A program made the translations under genes and the position numbers. The notes below the pieces were generated by a model. It was not told the DNA's origin, searched no databases, and saw only the letters and a list, made by a program, of their open reading frames with translations. From Proluteimonas flavola (GTDB taxonomy: Bacteria > Pseudomonadota > Gammaproteobacteria > Xanthomonadales > Xanthomonadaceae), in NCBI RefSeq assembly GCF_021191705.1, contig NZ_JAIWPU010000004.1:1-64000 (forward strand): a stretch of 64,000 bases of DNA. Reading direction: 5' to 3'. Shown here piece after piece: positions 28,557 to 37,724 of this stretch; positions within the stretch are counted from its first letter, which is position 1; the number at the start of each line of letters is the position of its first letter.

Positions 28557-28665
28557 TGGTGAGCGAGTCTAACCACGGCATCCAGCCACGAGGGATTCTC
28601 GCGACACCGGGCGGCGCCTACCGTATCGGCACCGGGCCAGAACGCCCTCTCGCAGGAACCTTCCC

Positions 28666-29403
28666 ATGCAGCAGGATCTCGTGAACCGCATCGTCCTGAT
28701 CACCGGCGCCAGCAGCGGCATCGGCGCCGCCACCGCGCGCGAACTCGCCGCCCGTGGCGCCACCGTCGTGCTCGGCGCGCGTCGCGTCGATCGTCTCGAT
28801 GCACTGGTCGACGCGATCACCGCCGCCGGCGGCCGCGCCGAAGCGCGCGCGCTGGATGTGGTGTCGGCGGACGACGTGCAGGCCTTCGCCGACCAAGCGC
28901 TCGCCGCGCACGGCCGCATCGACGCCATCGTCAACAACGCCGGCGTCATGCCGCTCTCGCCGTTGTCGGCGCGCAAGCGCGACGAGTGGGACCGCATGAT
29001 CGACGTCAACATCCGCGGCGTCCTGCACGGCATCGCCGCGGTGCTGCCGGCAATGGAACGGCAGGGCTTCGGCCACGTGATCAACGTCGCCTCGATCGGC
29101 GCGCACCGGGTGTTCCCCACCTCGGCCGTCTACTGCGCCACCAAGTACGCGGTGTGGGCGATCTCGGAAGGCCTGCGCCAGGAGACCGCCACCCTGCGCG
29201 TGACCGTGGTCAGCCCCGGCACCACGACCTCCGAACTCGCCGACACCATCACCCACGAAGCGTCCGCCGAAGGCATGCGCGATTTCCGCCGCATCACCAT
29301 CGAGCCCGAGGCCATCGCGCGCGCCATCGCATTCGCGATGACCCAGCCTGCCGACGTCGATGTCAGCGAGCTGATCGTGCGTCCCGTCGCGAGCCCGTAC
29401 TGA
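28666..29403 (+). CDS. SDR family oxidoreductase
   Basis: This encodes 245 residues of the classical short-chain dehydrogenase/reductase family. The NAD(P)-binding motif is TGASSGIGAATA (residues 11-22), followed by NNAGVMPLSPL, the catalytic Ser in NVASIGAHRV and YxxxK as YCATK. ARRVDR after beta-2 suggests NADP preference. Homologues are annotated as oxidoreductases of unknown substrate. It is divergent from a LysR regulator, and its stop codon overlaps the next start (TGATG). Confidence 0.92.
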   Translation: MQQDLVNRIVLITGASSGIGAATARELAARGATVVLGARRVDRLDALVDAITAAGGRAEARALDVVSADDVQAFADQALAAHGRIDAIVNNAGVMPLSPLSARKRDEWDRMIDVNIRGVLHGIAAVLPAMERQGFGHVINVASIGAHRVFPTSAVYCATKYAVWAISEGLRQETATLRVTVVSPGTTTSELADTITHEASAEGMRDFRRITIEPEAIARAIAFAMTQPADVDVSELIVRPVASPY

Positions 29404-29909
29404 TGGCCGCCCGCACAGTGCCGCGCTGCTGCCGGCTTGCCGGCCTCGCGATCGCGATGGGGCTCGCGGTGCCGGTGGTGTCCGTGCACGCCGGCACCGC
29501 GCCGACGACCGCCACGGCGCACGACAATGCCGCGCAGATCCGCGCCGCGTTCGAGGCCTGGCGACTCGGGCAGGGCAGCGTGTTCGACCTGCTCGCCGAC
29601 GATGTGGTCTGGACCGTCGCCGGCGACAGTCCGGTGTCGGGCACGTACCGGTCGAAACAGGCGTTCCTCGACGATGCGGTCGCGCCGATCACCGCGAAGC
29701 TCGCGACACCGATCGTGCCGCAGGTGACGCGCATCGTCGCCGATGGCGCCCACGTCGTGGTGATGTGGCAGGGCACCGCCACCGCGCACAGCGGCGCCGC
29801 GTACCGCAACCACTACGCCTGGCATCTCGAACTCGCCGACGGCCGCATCGTGCGCGTGACCGCCTTCCTCGATACCTGGGCGCTCGCGCAGCTGCTCGAC
29901 GACGCCTGA
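29403..29909 (+). CDS. Exported SnoaL/NTF2-like protein
   Basis: This encodes 168 residues. The first 31 are a likely Sec signal peptide (ending SVHA-G). The mature domain (about 40-165) is an NTF2-like cone: IRAAFEAWRLGQGSVFDLLAD, VVWTVAGDSPVSGTY and YAWHLELADGRIVRVTAFLD. Members act as small-molecule isomerases, cyclases or binding proteins; nothing here reveals the ligand. The start codon shares one base with the SDR stop, so the two are translated together. An exported partner beside a cytoplasmic reductase is slightly odd. Confidence 0.82.
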   Translation: MAARTVPRCCRLAGLAIAMGLAVPVVSVHAGTAPTTATAHDNAAQIRAAFEAWRLGQGSVFDLLADDVVWTVAGDSPVSGTYRSKQAFLDDAVAPITAKLATPIVPQVTRIVADGAHVVVMWQGTATAHSGAAYRNHYAWHLELADGRIVRVTAFLDTWALAQLLDDA

Positions 29910-29965
29910 ACACGCGGCGCGCCGCGCGGGGCTACACTCGTCCTACGGATCTGGGGAGACCGCGC

Positions 29966-31366
29966 ATGCATCACGAGACCGACGCCGCATCGCGGCCCGT
30001 CGACAGCACGCCGATTCCGACCGAGCCTGGCGGCCGCATCAGCTTCGAGCGCCTGCGCGAGCGCAGCGACGAACTCGAGCTGCTGATCTCCGGCCTGCTG
30101 GTCTTCGGCCTGTTCACCGTGCCGGGGCGGCTGTTCGAGGCCTGGGTCTCGAACGCCATCCATGCCGACGGCATCGCCGAGTATGCGATCTGGTTCGGCT
30201 TCGCGGTCGGCGTGGGTGTCAGCTATGCGCTGGCGGCCGCCTTCATGGTGCACATCGCGATCCGCGGTTACTGGGTCGCCCTGATCGGTCTGAAAACGAC
30301 GTTTCCCGGCGGCGTCCGCTGGGAGCGGCTGTCGTCGGCGGGACCGGTGTCGCGCGCGTTCCGCCGGGAGTTGGTCGGCGACATGGGGCAGGCGATCGAC
30401 CGCGCCGACCGCATGGCCTCGATCCTGTTCGCGATGAGCATCCTGATGGCGACGACCGTCGCCAGCATCGGCCTGTTCGCGGCGGTGCTCATGGCGCTCG
30501 GCAGCCTGGTCGGTGCGCTGTTCGGGGTGTCCGAACGGGTCACGATGATCGTCGTCGGGGGGCTGTATGCCGCGTTCATCGCCGGCGCCCTCGCCATGGC
30601 GGTATCCGACAAGCTGATTTCGCGCTGCGAGTCGGCCGGGCGTCCGGAAGCGGGCCCGCGCCGTATGCTGCGCAGATTGCTGGGCTTCTACAGCATGCTG
30701 GGTCCGCAGCGTCTCGTCGCGCCGATGCAGCTCACGCTGCAGAGCAATCTCAACGGCCGCGCGTTCCAGGTCGTCTACGCGCTCGTCATCGGCGGTGCGA
30801 TGGTGATCGGCAGCCTGCAGGTCGTCAATTCGGTGAAGTTCTCGCTGCTGCCGGGCTACGACGTCGTCACCGGAGAGGCCGTCGATCACGGCATGCTCGG
30901 CGCGCACTACGAGAACCTGCGCGCCGAGCACGATGCACTGCTGCGCTTCCCGATGATCCCCTCGGACCGCATCGCCGAAACGCATCTGCGGCTCTTCATT
31001 CCGCATCAGCCGCAGCGCGACAACGCACTCGCGCGTCGTCTATGTCCGATGCTGACCGACGGCCGCAACACGGCCGAAGGCGCAGCCGCCACCCGCAATG
31101 CCATCGACTGCATGGCCGCCATGTGGACGGTCAGCATCGACGGCGCCGCAATCCCGCTCGACGATTTCGTCCCGATCGAACGTCGCGACCTCGGCATGCG
31201 TGGACTCGTCGGCTATATCCCGCTCGGCGAGCGTCAGCCGGGCCGCCACACCCTCGAACTGACCTGGAACGCGGACGGTGACGAAGACGGCAAGCAGCGC
31301 CGCCGCGACTACCGCATCCCGTTCTGGTTCATTCCGCAGATCGCCGAGCGCGTGCAGCGGGGGTAG
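29966..31366 (+). CDS. Membrane protein of unknown function
   Basis: This encodes 466 residues of no family I recognise. Five hydrophobic regions are seen at about 38-58, 73-108 (probably two helices), 150-186 (two), 192-216 and 267-287. A polar C-terminal domain of about 180 residues follows (MIPSDRIAETHLRLFIPHQP and RRDYRIPFWFIPQIAERVQR), rich in beta-strand pattern and probably outside the cytoplasm. A GGGGAG site precedes the ATG. It is followed, after 293 bp, by the 1217-residue gene on the same strand, so a functional link is possible. Confidence 0.75.
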   Translation: MHHETDAASRPVDSTPIPTEPGGRISFERLRERSDELELLISGLLVFGLFTVPGRLFEAWVSNAIHADGIAEYAIWFGFAVGVGVSYALAAAFMVHIAIRGYWVALIGLKTTFPGGVRWERLSSAGPVSRAFRRELVGDMGQAIDRADRMASILFAMSILMATTVASIGLFAAVLMALGSLVGALFGVSERVTMIVVGGLYAAFIAGALAMAVSDKLISRCESAGRPEAGPRRMLRRLLGFYSMLGPQRLVAPMQLTLQSNLNGRAFQVVYALVIGGAMVIGSLQVVNSVKFSLLPGYDVVTGEAVDHGMLGAHYENLRAEHDALLRFPMIPSDRIAETHLRLFIPHQPQRDNALARRLCPMLTDGRNTAEGAAATRNAIDCMAAMWTVSIDGAAIPLDDFVPIERRDLGMRGLVGYIPLGERQPGRHTLELTWNADGDEDGKQRRRDYRIPFWFIPQIAERVQRG

Positions 31367-31659
31367 TGTCGCGCCACGCATCGGATGCCGGTCTGCACTT
31401 GCCCTCGGCGCGCAACCTGCGACATCTGATGCGGGACGCGACACTCGTCGATCCGCAGCCCACGTGCGCTGCGGGAATCGTGATGCGACACGCATTTCCG
31501 GACATCGGGACGCGTCGCGCGCCGGCCCGGTGTCCGGTTCCCGCAGACCACGGCGTTTCCATCAGTCGAACCGACGACGCACTGCCTGCCGGCAGCTCCG
31601 GGTCCATCGCATCGATTCGCTCGCGCGCCACTGCGCGCGATGACGGAGGAGTACGCGTG

Positions 31660-34600
31660 ATGAAAGGCATTGTGGACGACACCACGGGAAATCCGCTCAC
31701 CCTGCCGGACGTGCCCGGCATCCACGGAAAATGGACGCCCATCGACGGCGTCGACGCCAAGCAACTGGAAGATGTCTGGCAGACACTCGAAGCGCAGCGG
31801 GAGCAGCACCGCCGGCTGGCCGCGTCGCAGATTCCCGATGCACTGGCGCGTTTCGCGAAAGACCAGGACCTGCAGGTCGACGATGTCCCGATCACGCCCG
31901 CTCAGGTGACCCTGCGCTTCACGCAGCCCGATGGGCGACCCGTCACGGGTGCCCGTGTCCGGCTCGCCGCCGCCACCGGAGACGAAGGCGAGCTGGGGGC
32001 GCTGCACGTGCGCACGCAGGCGCTGTTGTCGGACGGCTCCGCTGTCCTGAAGCTGCCGACCGAATGGCACGCCAGGCCCATCCAGGCGTTGAAGCTGGTG
32101 CTGATCGGCGGCAACGGCATGCAGGCGATCACGATTCCGCTGCCGCGCGGCACGGTCGATGGCGACCTGCTGCCTGCGACCGTGCGCGAGCAGGTCGAGC
32201 CGCTGTCGCTCGGCGTGTTGAGCAACCTGGCCGATGCTGCCGCGGGCGGTGATCGCGAGGACATCGCGCACGCGGTGCCGGTGCAGCCCGAAGTCGCGCT
32301 GGGCGAGGGCGATTGCGGCATGGTGTTCCGTTCCGATCCGTCCCAGGACCGGTTCTCCTACAGCCTGATGTTCCGCCTGACCGATCCTGCGTTGAGTCGC
32401 AAGACGCTCGCACGCCTGTCCCACCTGCAGAAGGAGGGCGGTACGCTGCAACCGGTCTATCCGGGCATCCCGGTCGCGGGACGCGATCCCCTGTTCGCGG
32501 TTGATCGGGTTGCGATCGATCGGCCGATTTCGACGGAATCCTTCCGTCGCGCGATCTCGGGTGTCGGCGCGGTCTCGACGACGCCGCTCGCCGCCACGCT
32601 GGCGATCGGGTACGTGGTGACGCTCGCGCAGCGCTGGACTCAGAACGGGCTGGCGCTCGGCGACCTCGTCTACTCGCTGCCGCTCGCGCCCGGCGAGCAG
32701 CAGCGCATCGCCGTCGTCGAACGCACCGAAACCGCGAGCGTCATGGAGCGCGAAGCGCTGGAGCAGCGCGAGGACATGCGCTTCGACCAGGCCGATTCGA
32801 GTTCGGTGCAGGCCACGTTCGCCGCCGGCTTCAGCGAGTCGGCGCAGGGCGGCTCGGAGTACAGCGCGAGTTCCAGTTCGTTCTCCGTGGCCGCGGCGGC
32901 CGGTGGCGGTGGCGTGTTTCCGTTCGGTGCGTTCGCAGGCGGCGTGGCCACGAGCTATGGGCAGGCGAGTACGGAAGGCTCCACCTCGACCTGGATGTCC
33001 GGGGCCCGGCAATCGACCTCGAACGCGGCCCAGAACACCCAGGCATCGGTCAGCCGGCATGCGAGCGCGGTGCGCAGTGCGTCGCGCGCGTCGATGCGGC
33101 TCGCCACCGCCAGCGAGACCACGCAGGTCACCACCAAGGTCATCACCAACCACAACAAGACGCGCGCGCTGACCATGCAGTACTGGGAAGTGCTGCGGCT
33201 GTTCGATGTCACCACCGTGGTGCAGGACGTCAGCCTCGTCTGCCTGGTGCCGCTGGATGTCGTCGATTTCCTGCCGGCGGGCCAGGCCGCCACGTTGTCG
33301 ACATCGGCCTTGAACAGGCACCAGTTGCTGAACCGCTACGCCAAGTTGCTCACACACGCCGATGTACTCCAGCGCGAAGTGCCGTGGCGCCTGCGCAAGG
33401 GCCTGCAGGCGCTGATCGAGTTCGCCGCCGACCCGCGCAGCGACGTGCAGGGGCCGACGGGACCGGCCATCACGACGATCGTCGTGAAAGTGACGGGTGG
33501 ATTCACCGTACTCGACCAGCCGCAGGTGCAACTGCTGTTCCGCAACGGCGTGCGCTCCCAGGCGGTGCGGCTGGGTGGCAGTCCGCCATCGCCGCCGACG
33601 GGCGAGCATGCCTTTTCCGAAGAGATCGAACTGTTCGACTGGCTGCGCAGGTCGCGCGACGGCGCCCTCGAACTGAAGGCCTGCATCCCGCTGCCGCGAT
33701 CGCTGCCGCTCAACGACGTGGTCGGCGCCGTGGTGACGAGCGGCGCGCGCCGGTTGGACTACGTGTTCGCGCCGAAGGGGGCATCCACGGCGCAGTCGTT
33801 GCTCGGCGCGAACCCGGTCGAACTTGCGGGCCTGCTCGGCAAGCTCGCACTGGACGTGCGGGTGTCGAAGTCCTATCCGGCCGAGCGCGTCGAACGCGAG
33901 TGCGGCGACCTGGACGTGACCGTGAGTGCCGGGATACAGGACGGTGGTGGCGCCCAGCCGCTGGATGTGATTCCGACGTCCAACGGCACGATCGTGCCTG
34001 GTAGCGGCCTGACGGTTTCGGCCAACCGCATGGCCGCGCTGTTGTCCTACGACGACCTGCTGGAGATCGAGAAGACCCTGCAGTGGGTCCTGCGCAACGC
34101 CGTCCGCTGCAGCATCCGCGTGGTCGCATCGTTGACGGCCGAGGAACGCACGATGCTGCTCGAACGCTACTCGGTGACCCCGCCGTTGCTGGACAAGAAC
34201 GGCGACGTGCAGGAAGGCGTGCCGCTGCTGTCGTGTGTCTCGAACAAGGTCCTCGGCTTTTACGGCAATTCCATCGTCATGCCGTTCCAGATCCCCGCCG
34301 TGCTCGCCGAGGAGATCGGGGTCGACACCGGCAAGCTGCAGCGCGCGCTCAAGCGCTTCCACATGGAGGCCTTCGATCAGCCCGTCTCGACCATTGCGCT
34401 GCCGACGCGCGGCGTGCTCGGCGAAGCGGTGCTGGGGCGGTGCCCCTCCGCCGAGAAGATCGACCTCACCCGGTTCTGGAACTGGAAGGATTCGCCCGGC
34501 GACGAAGCCACGGCGATCGATGCGATCGACGTGCCGTCCGGCAGTTTGACCGCGGGCCAGGCCGCGCCCAATACCCTCGGTCCGGCCACGCCGATCATCA

Positions 34601-35313
34601 ACAATTTCTCGACCAGTGGCACCGCCGCCGACAGCTCGCTGGCCGCGGCGATCGCGCAGCGTGCGATCGATCTGGGCACGCCGTTCGACGTGGCGGCCCT
34701 GACCAACGCCGGCAACCTCAAGGAGGTCGCGAACAAGACCACCGATACCGCCGAGTCCGCGCGCAAGGATGCGCTGTCGGCGGCCAAGGAAGTCGCGATC
34801 AAGGCGATGGAAACCGCGGCGGCCTACAAGGGCGTCAAGCCCGCGTCCGGCGGCAAGGACGCCGCGGGCGGCAAGCAGGCGGAACCGGAGACCCCGACGC
34901 CCGCGCCCACACCCCCGCCTTCACCGCAGCCGGCGCCACCGGGAGACCCGGTCGTACCGCCCGCAGCGAAACCTGCGCGCCTGCAAGTGTTCTTCGATCG
35001 CGACCAGGTCGTCATCCCAACGGAAACCGCGGAGGGACGCATCAACGACCAGGCGCGTTTCGACGCCTTCATCGACGGGGCGAAGGCGTACAAGGCGCAG
35101 CGCATCCTGGTGCGCGGATCGGCTTCGCCGGAAGGGCAGCGCGGGCACAACCACGACCTGGCGACCGCCCGCCGCGATGCGCTCATCGCCAGGATCGGCG
35201 AAGCGTTGCCGGATGTCCGGATAGACCCCGGGGCGGTGGACATCCACCCGGGCGCACCGTCCGACCAGTACCCCGATCTCCGGCGTGCGGACGCCGACAT
35301 CACCGCGCCCTGA
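31660..35313 (+). CDS. Giant protein of unknown function with C-terminal OmpA-like domain
   Basis: This encodes 1217 residues from an ATG with a strong GGAGGA site; the frame is open back to 31366, but that part has poorer third-position GC. No signal peptide is present. Notable blocks are a predicted helix TTPLAATLAIGYVVTLAQRW (about 308-327), then GLALGDLVYSLPLAPGEQQR (331-350), a Ser/Ala/Gly-rich stretch (377-450), LPTRGVLGEAVLG (914-926) and DLTRFWNWKDSP (936-947). An Ala/Lys helix (1010-1060), a Pro-rich linker (1078-1105) and an OmpA-like domain follow (1107-1213; RILVRGSASPEGQRGHNHDL). I recall similar LGDL-YSL-LAPGEQ proteins only as uncharacterised. The function is unknown. Confidence 0.82.
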   Translation: MKGIVDDTTGNPLTLPDVPGIHGKWTPIDGVDAKQLEDVWQTLEAQREQHRRLAASQIPDALARFAKDQDLQVDDVPITPAQVTLRFTQPDGRPVTGARVRLAAATGDEGELGALHVRTQALLSDGSAVLKLPTEWHARPIQALKLVLIGGNGMQAITIPLPRGTVDGDLLPATVREQVEPLSLGVLSNLADAAAGGDREDIAHAVPVQPEVALGEGDCGMVFRSDPSQDRFSYSLMFRLTDPALSRKTLARLSHLQKEGGTLQPVYPGIPVAGRDPLFAVDRVAIDRPISTESFRRAISGVGAVSTTPLAATLAIGYVVTLAQRWTQNGLALGDLVYSLPLAPGEQQRIAVVERTETASVMEREALEQREDMRFDQADSSSVQATFAAGFSESAQGGSEYSASSSSFSVAAAAGGGGVFPFGAFAGGVATSYGQASTEGSTSTWMSGARQSTSNAAQNTQASVSRHASAVRSASRASMRLATASETTQVTTKVITNHNKTRALTMQYWEVLRLFDVTTVVQDVSLVCLVPLDVVDFLPAGQAATLSTSALNRHQLLNRYAKLLTHADVLQREVPWRLRKGLQALIEFAADPRSDVQGPTGPAITTIVVKVTGGFTVLDQPQVQLLFRNGVRSQAVRLGGSPPSPPTGEHAFSEEIELFDWLRRSRDGALELKACIPLPRSLPLNDVVGAVVTSGARRLDYVFAPKGASTAQSLLGANPVELAGLLGKLALDVRVSKSYPAERVERECGDLDVTVSAGIQDGGGAQPLDVIPTSNGTIVPGSGLTVSANRMAALLSYDDLLEIEKTLQWVLRNAVRCSIRVVASLTAEERTMLLERYSVTPPLLDKNGDVQEGVPLLSCVSNKVLGFYGNSIVMPFQIPAVLAEEIGVDTGKLQRALKRFHMEAFDQPVSTIALPTRGVLGEAVLGRCPSAEKIDLTRFWNWKDSPGDEATAIDAIDVPSGSLTAGQAAPNTLGPATPIINNFSTSGTAADSSLAAAIAQRAIDLGTPFDVAALTNAGNLKEVANKTTDTAESARKDALSAAKEVAIKAMETAAAYKGVKPASGGKDAAGGKQAEPETPTPAPTPPPSPQPAPPGDPVVPPAAKPARLQVFFDRDQVVIPTETAEGRINDQARFDAFIDGAKAYKAQRILVRGSASPEGQRGHNHDLATARRDALIARIGEALPDVRIDPGAVDIHPGAPSDQYPDLRRADADITAP

Positions 35314-35336
35314 GCGCGGACGCAGAGGACACGGAC

Positions 35337-36293
35337 ATGGCAGACGGATTCGATCCGATCGACGAAGCGCTGGCCGCGGTGATCCGCGCAGCGGCCTCGC
35401 CGGACGTGCAGGAGGCGCAGGTGCTGATGCTGCGCAGGCTCGCGCTCGAGGGCAGCGTGGTGCCGTCGCGCATTCCCGCCCCCCTCAACATCACCGAACT
35501 GGGGGGCTACCTCAACCTGCTGTCGACGTCGGGCGACACCGCACTGCGCACCTCCGCCATCGCGGCCGCGCTCGGTCTCGCCAGCCCCGGCGCGATGGCC
35601 TGGGAGGATGCACCGCCGGGCATCGGCTTCGGCCAGATCGGCAATGACGCCACCGGCATCGCCGATGCCGCGGGGGTTCTGTTGTCGGTGCCGATGCGGG
35701 CCGATTTCGCGCAAGCCTGGCGGCAGCACGTGCTGCCGCGGCTGGCCGGACTCGGTGCAACGCTGCCGTTGTGGGCGCCCGCGTTGCGCCTGCCGGTCGC
35801 GGACCCCGGCGCCGCCCCGGTCGATCCCATGTTCCTGCTGGGACGCCGGGTATGGATCGCCCCGGAGGCAGCGCTGGCCGATCCCGATACCGATCCCGTC
35901 CGGCTCGGGCGAGGCGATGCCGATCCGGAAGACACGCAACGCGTCACCGTACGGGCAAGCCGTGGCGTCATCGGCGCGCCCTGGCATGCGCTGGTCTGGG
36001 ACCCGACAGCCGATACGCTTGTCGAGCGTGCACTGGCCGAGGTCGGTGGTGCCGACGTCGGCCCGATCGTGGCCCTGGCCGGATTCCGGCTGGAGCCGGC
36101 GGCGGCACCGCCGTCGCAACGGTTCGACCTGTCGTGGGGGCGGCTCACGAATCTCACCGGCCTGATGCCTGGCGTCAGTCGGCTCGGCGATGAACTCGAA
36201 GCCGTCTGGTCGCCGCGTGCGATTGCGCGCAGTGCGTTCGCATCCCGCGTGGGCGAGGTCTGGAACGGTGCCGGCTTCGCGACTCCAGACTGA
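35337..36293 (+). CDS. Hypothetical protein following the giant gene
   Basis: This encodes 318 residues, 23 bp after the giant gene, with an AGAGGA site, so the two are co-transcribed. There is no signal peptide or membrane helix. The N-terminal 100 residues are helical (DEALAAVIRAAASPDVQEAQ, ITELGGYLNLLST). The rest is Pro/Ala/Leu-rich beta-like sequence with LLGRRVWIAPEAAL and MPGVSRLGDELEAVW. I recognise no family. A structural or chaperone role for the large neighbour is possible but only inferred from linkage. Confidence 0.7.
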   Translation: MADGFDPIDEALAAVIRAAASPDVQEAQVLMLRRLALEGSVVPSRIPAPLNITELGGYLNLLSTSGDTALRTSAIAAALGLASPGAMAWEDAPPGIGFGQIGNDATGIADAAGVLLSVPMRADFAQAWRQHVLPRLAGLGATLPLWAPALRLPVADPGAAPVDPMFLLGRRVWIAPEAALADPDTDPVRLGRGDADPEDTQRVTVRASRGVIGAPWHALVWDPTADTLVERALAEVGGADVGPIVALAGFRLEPAAAPPSQRFDLSWGRLTNLTGLMPGVSRLGDELEAVWSPRAIARSAFASRVGEVWNGAGFATPD

Positions 36294-36310
36294 GTGATGC
36301 GACCGGAGAA

Positions 36311-36703
36311 TCAGCGCGTTTCGAGCGTGATGTTCGGATGCGCGGCGATGATCTCCAGTACCAGATCGAAGAACGTCGGTCCGCTGCCGGCCTCGAGCGC
36401 ATCGAGGTCGCGGCGGATGCGCGCCTTGTCGTAGCGGCCTGGTGTGTCGAGCTTGTCCTGCAACCACGCGCGCGTGGCGTCGACGTCGAGATCGCCGCGG
36501 TTCTTCTCGAAGTCCGTCCAGACCAGTGTGACTGGCGCATCGCCATCGAGCGCGCCGTAACCGCCGTAGAGCATGTCGTCGAGCGCATCGAGGCTGTGGC
36601 CGAGCTGCCAGCCCACACCCGTCATGAACACCCGGTTGACCTCGTCGTAGAACGCGGCGAGATCGTGGATGCGGCTGCCGTCGAGGGTCAGGATGCGGGA
36701 CAT
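36311..36703 (-). CDS. Barstar family protein (orphan RNase inhibitor homologue)
   Basis: This encodes 130 residues of the barstar family, which bind and inhibit barnase-type RNases. Typical blocks are LDGSRIHDLAAFYDEVNRVF, GHSLDALDDMLYGGYG (the inhibitory helix and following loop) and PVTLVWTDFEKNRGDL. Long N-terminal alternatives were rejected because the family begins near this ATG. No RNase toxin gene lies beside it, so it may guard against incoming toxins or act on an unlinked partner. It is convergent with the hypothetical gene at 35337. Confidence 0.85.
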   Translation of the reverse strand: MSRILTLDGSRIHDLAAFYDEVNRVFMTGVGWQLGHSLDALDDMLYGGYGALDGDAPVTLVWTDFEKNRGDLDVDATRAWLQDKLDTPGRYDKARIRRDLDALEAGSGPTFFDLVLEIIAAHPNITLETR

Positions 36704-36792
36704 GGGCGATGCTGCGAGGCGGAAACCGGGCGAAGCCATCATGGCGCAGTGCATGTGATGCAGGCGCGGCAATCACGCGCACCAGGCGCGGA

Positions 36793-37044
36793 TCAACCCA
36801 CGGATACCGCGGCCGATGAAAGACTCCGCTGCGGCAGTTCGATGTCGACGGGCTTGCGCATCAGCCATGCAGCCGTCAGCGCAAACCCGAACATGGCGAC
36901 CAGCATGAACACGAACACCGCGAGCAGGATCCTGATGCCGCGCGACATCGGCGCCGAACGTCTGCGCGGATAGCCGCATCGGGGGCATGCGAATGCGTGT
37001 TCGCTGATCTCGCGTCCGCATTCCTCGCAATGGATCAGAGCCAT
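36793..37044 (-). CDS. Small zinc-ribbon membrane protein
   Basis: This encodes 83 residues. The N-terminal zinc ribbon has two CxxC pairs (IHCEECGREISEHAFACPRC, Cys at about 6, 9, 20 and 23). One transmembrane helix follows at about 36-60. Such short zinc-ribbon-plus-helix proteins are common and uncharacterised. It is divergent from the DUF3597 gene and 89 bp upstream of the barstar gene on the same strand. Confidence 0.75.
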   Translation of the reverse strand: MALIHCEECGREISEHAFACPRCGYPRRRSAPMSRGIRILLAVFVFMLVAMFGFALTAAWLMRKPVDIELPQRSLSSAAVSVG

Positions 37045-37218
37045 CGGGACATCCTTTCAATCGAACCGGACCAGATCCGCGCCGTCAATGGAGCGTGGCG
37101 GCCCTCAATCTACAGCGCGAAGCCGGTGCCGGCGTGTCGTTGCAACCGCACGCGTCTTTCATTCCTCTTTTGCGGACGCGGCCATACACTCGGCGTTCCC
37201 CGCATCGGAGTGACCCGC

Positions 37219-37647
37219 ATGGGCCTGTTCTCGAAGATCGCCGACCGTGTTTTCGGCCGCAAGAAGGATGTACCCGCCGCCGCGCCCGCCAAGCCGGCGC
37301 CCGTGATCTTCACCGGCAGCGAGAACGACCCCAAGGTCTCGCCGCCCTCGCACACCCCCGCGCCTGCCGCGCCCGCGCAGCCGGCCGAGCCGGTCGATGT
37401 CGAGGCGGTGCTGACCGGCCTGGCCGCCGAGAAGGGCGGCAAGAGCGACTGGCGCCATTCGATCGTCGACCTGCTGAAGCTGCTCGATCTCGATTCCAAC
37501 CTCGAGGCGCGCAAGGAACTCGCCGCCGAACTCGGCGTCAACGCCGGCGCCCACGGCAGCGCCGAGCAGAACCTCGCCCTGCACAAGGCGGTGATGCGCA
37601 AGCTCGCCGAGAACGGCGGCAAGGTACCGGACGATCTCAAGGACTGA
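37219..37647 (+). CDS. DUF3597 family protein
   Basis: This encodes 142 residues. The N-terminus MGLFSKIADRVFGRKK is an amphipathic helix, followed by a Pro/Ala linker and the DUF3597 domain (about 60-142; SDWRHSIVDLLKLLDLDSNL, ARKELAAELGV, KAVMRKLAENGGKVP). The domain resembles a LysM-linked module in other proteins, but its function is unknown. The longer in-frame start was rejected as not family-like. A GC-rich hairpin lies 18 bp after the stop. Confidence 0.88.
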   Translation: MGLFSKIADRVFGRKKDVPAAAPAKPAPVIFTGSENDPKVSPPSHTPAPAAPAQPAEPVDVEAVLTGLAAEKGGKSDWRHSIVDLLKLLDLDSNLEARKELAAELGVNAGAHGSAEQNLALHKAVMRKLAENGGKVPDDLKD

Positions 37648-37665
37648 AGCTTCACGCATGACAAC

Positions 37666-37692
37666 GGGCCGGCGCCTCGAAAGCGCCGGCCC
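37666..37692. terminator. Bidirectional hairpin terminator
   Basis: A perfect 10-bp stem (GGGCCGGCGC with GCGCCGGCCC) and 7-base loop lie between the convergent DUF3597 and lipoprotein genes. The T-tract is weak. Confidence 0.65.
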
Positions 37693-37724
37693 GCTGCGTT
37701 TCAGGCATCCGCCGGACGCGTGAT

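Noticed and set aside
31366-31659. GTG start at 31366 for the giant gene (TAGTG overlap with the membrane protein)
   Set aside because: Third codon positions in this part are much less GC-rich, and the ATG at 31660 has a GGAGGA site; the possibility is not fully excluded.
31309-34362. Open frame of 1017 codons opposite the giant gene
   Set aside because: High GC makes long antisense frames common; its translation is Arg/His/Gln-rich with no domain, while the plus-strand frame has a ribosome site and an OmpA-like domain.
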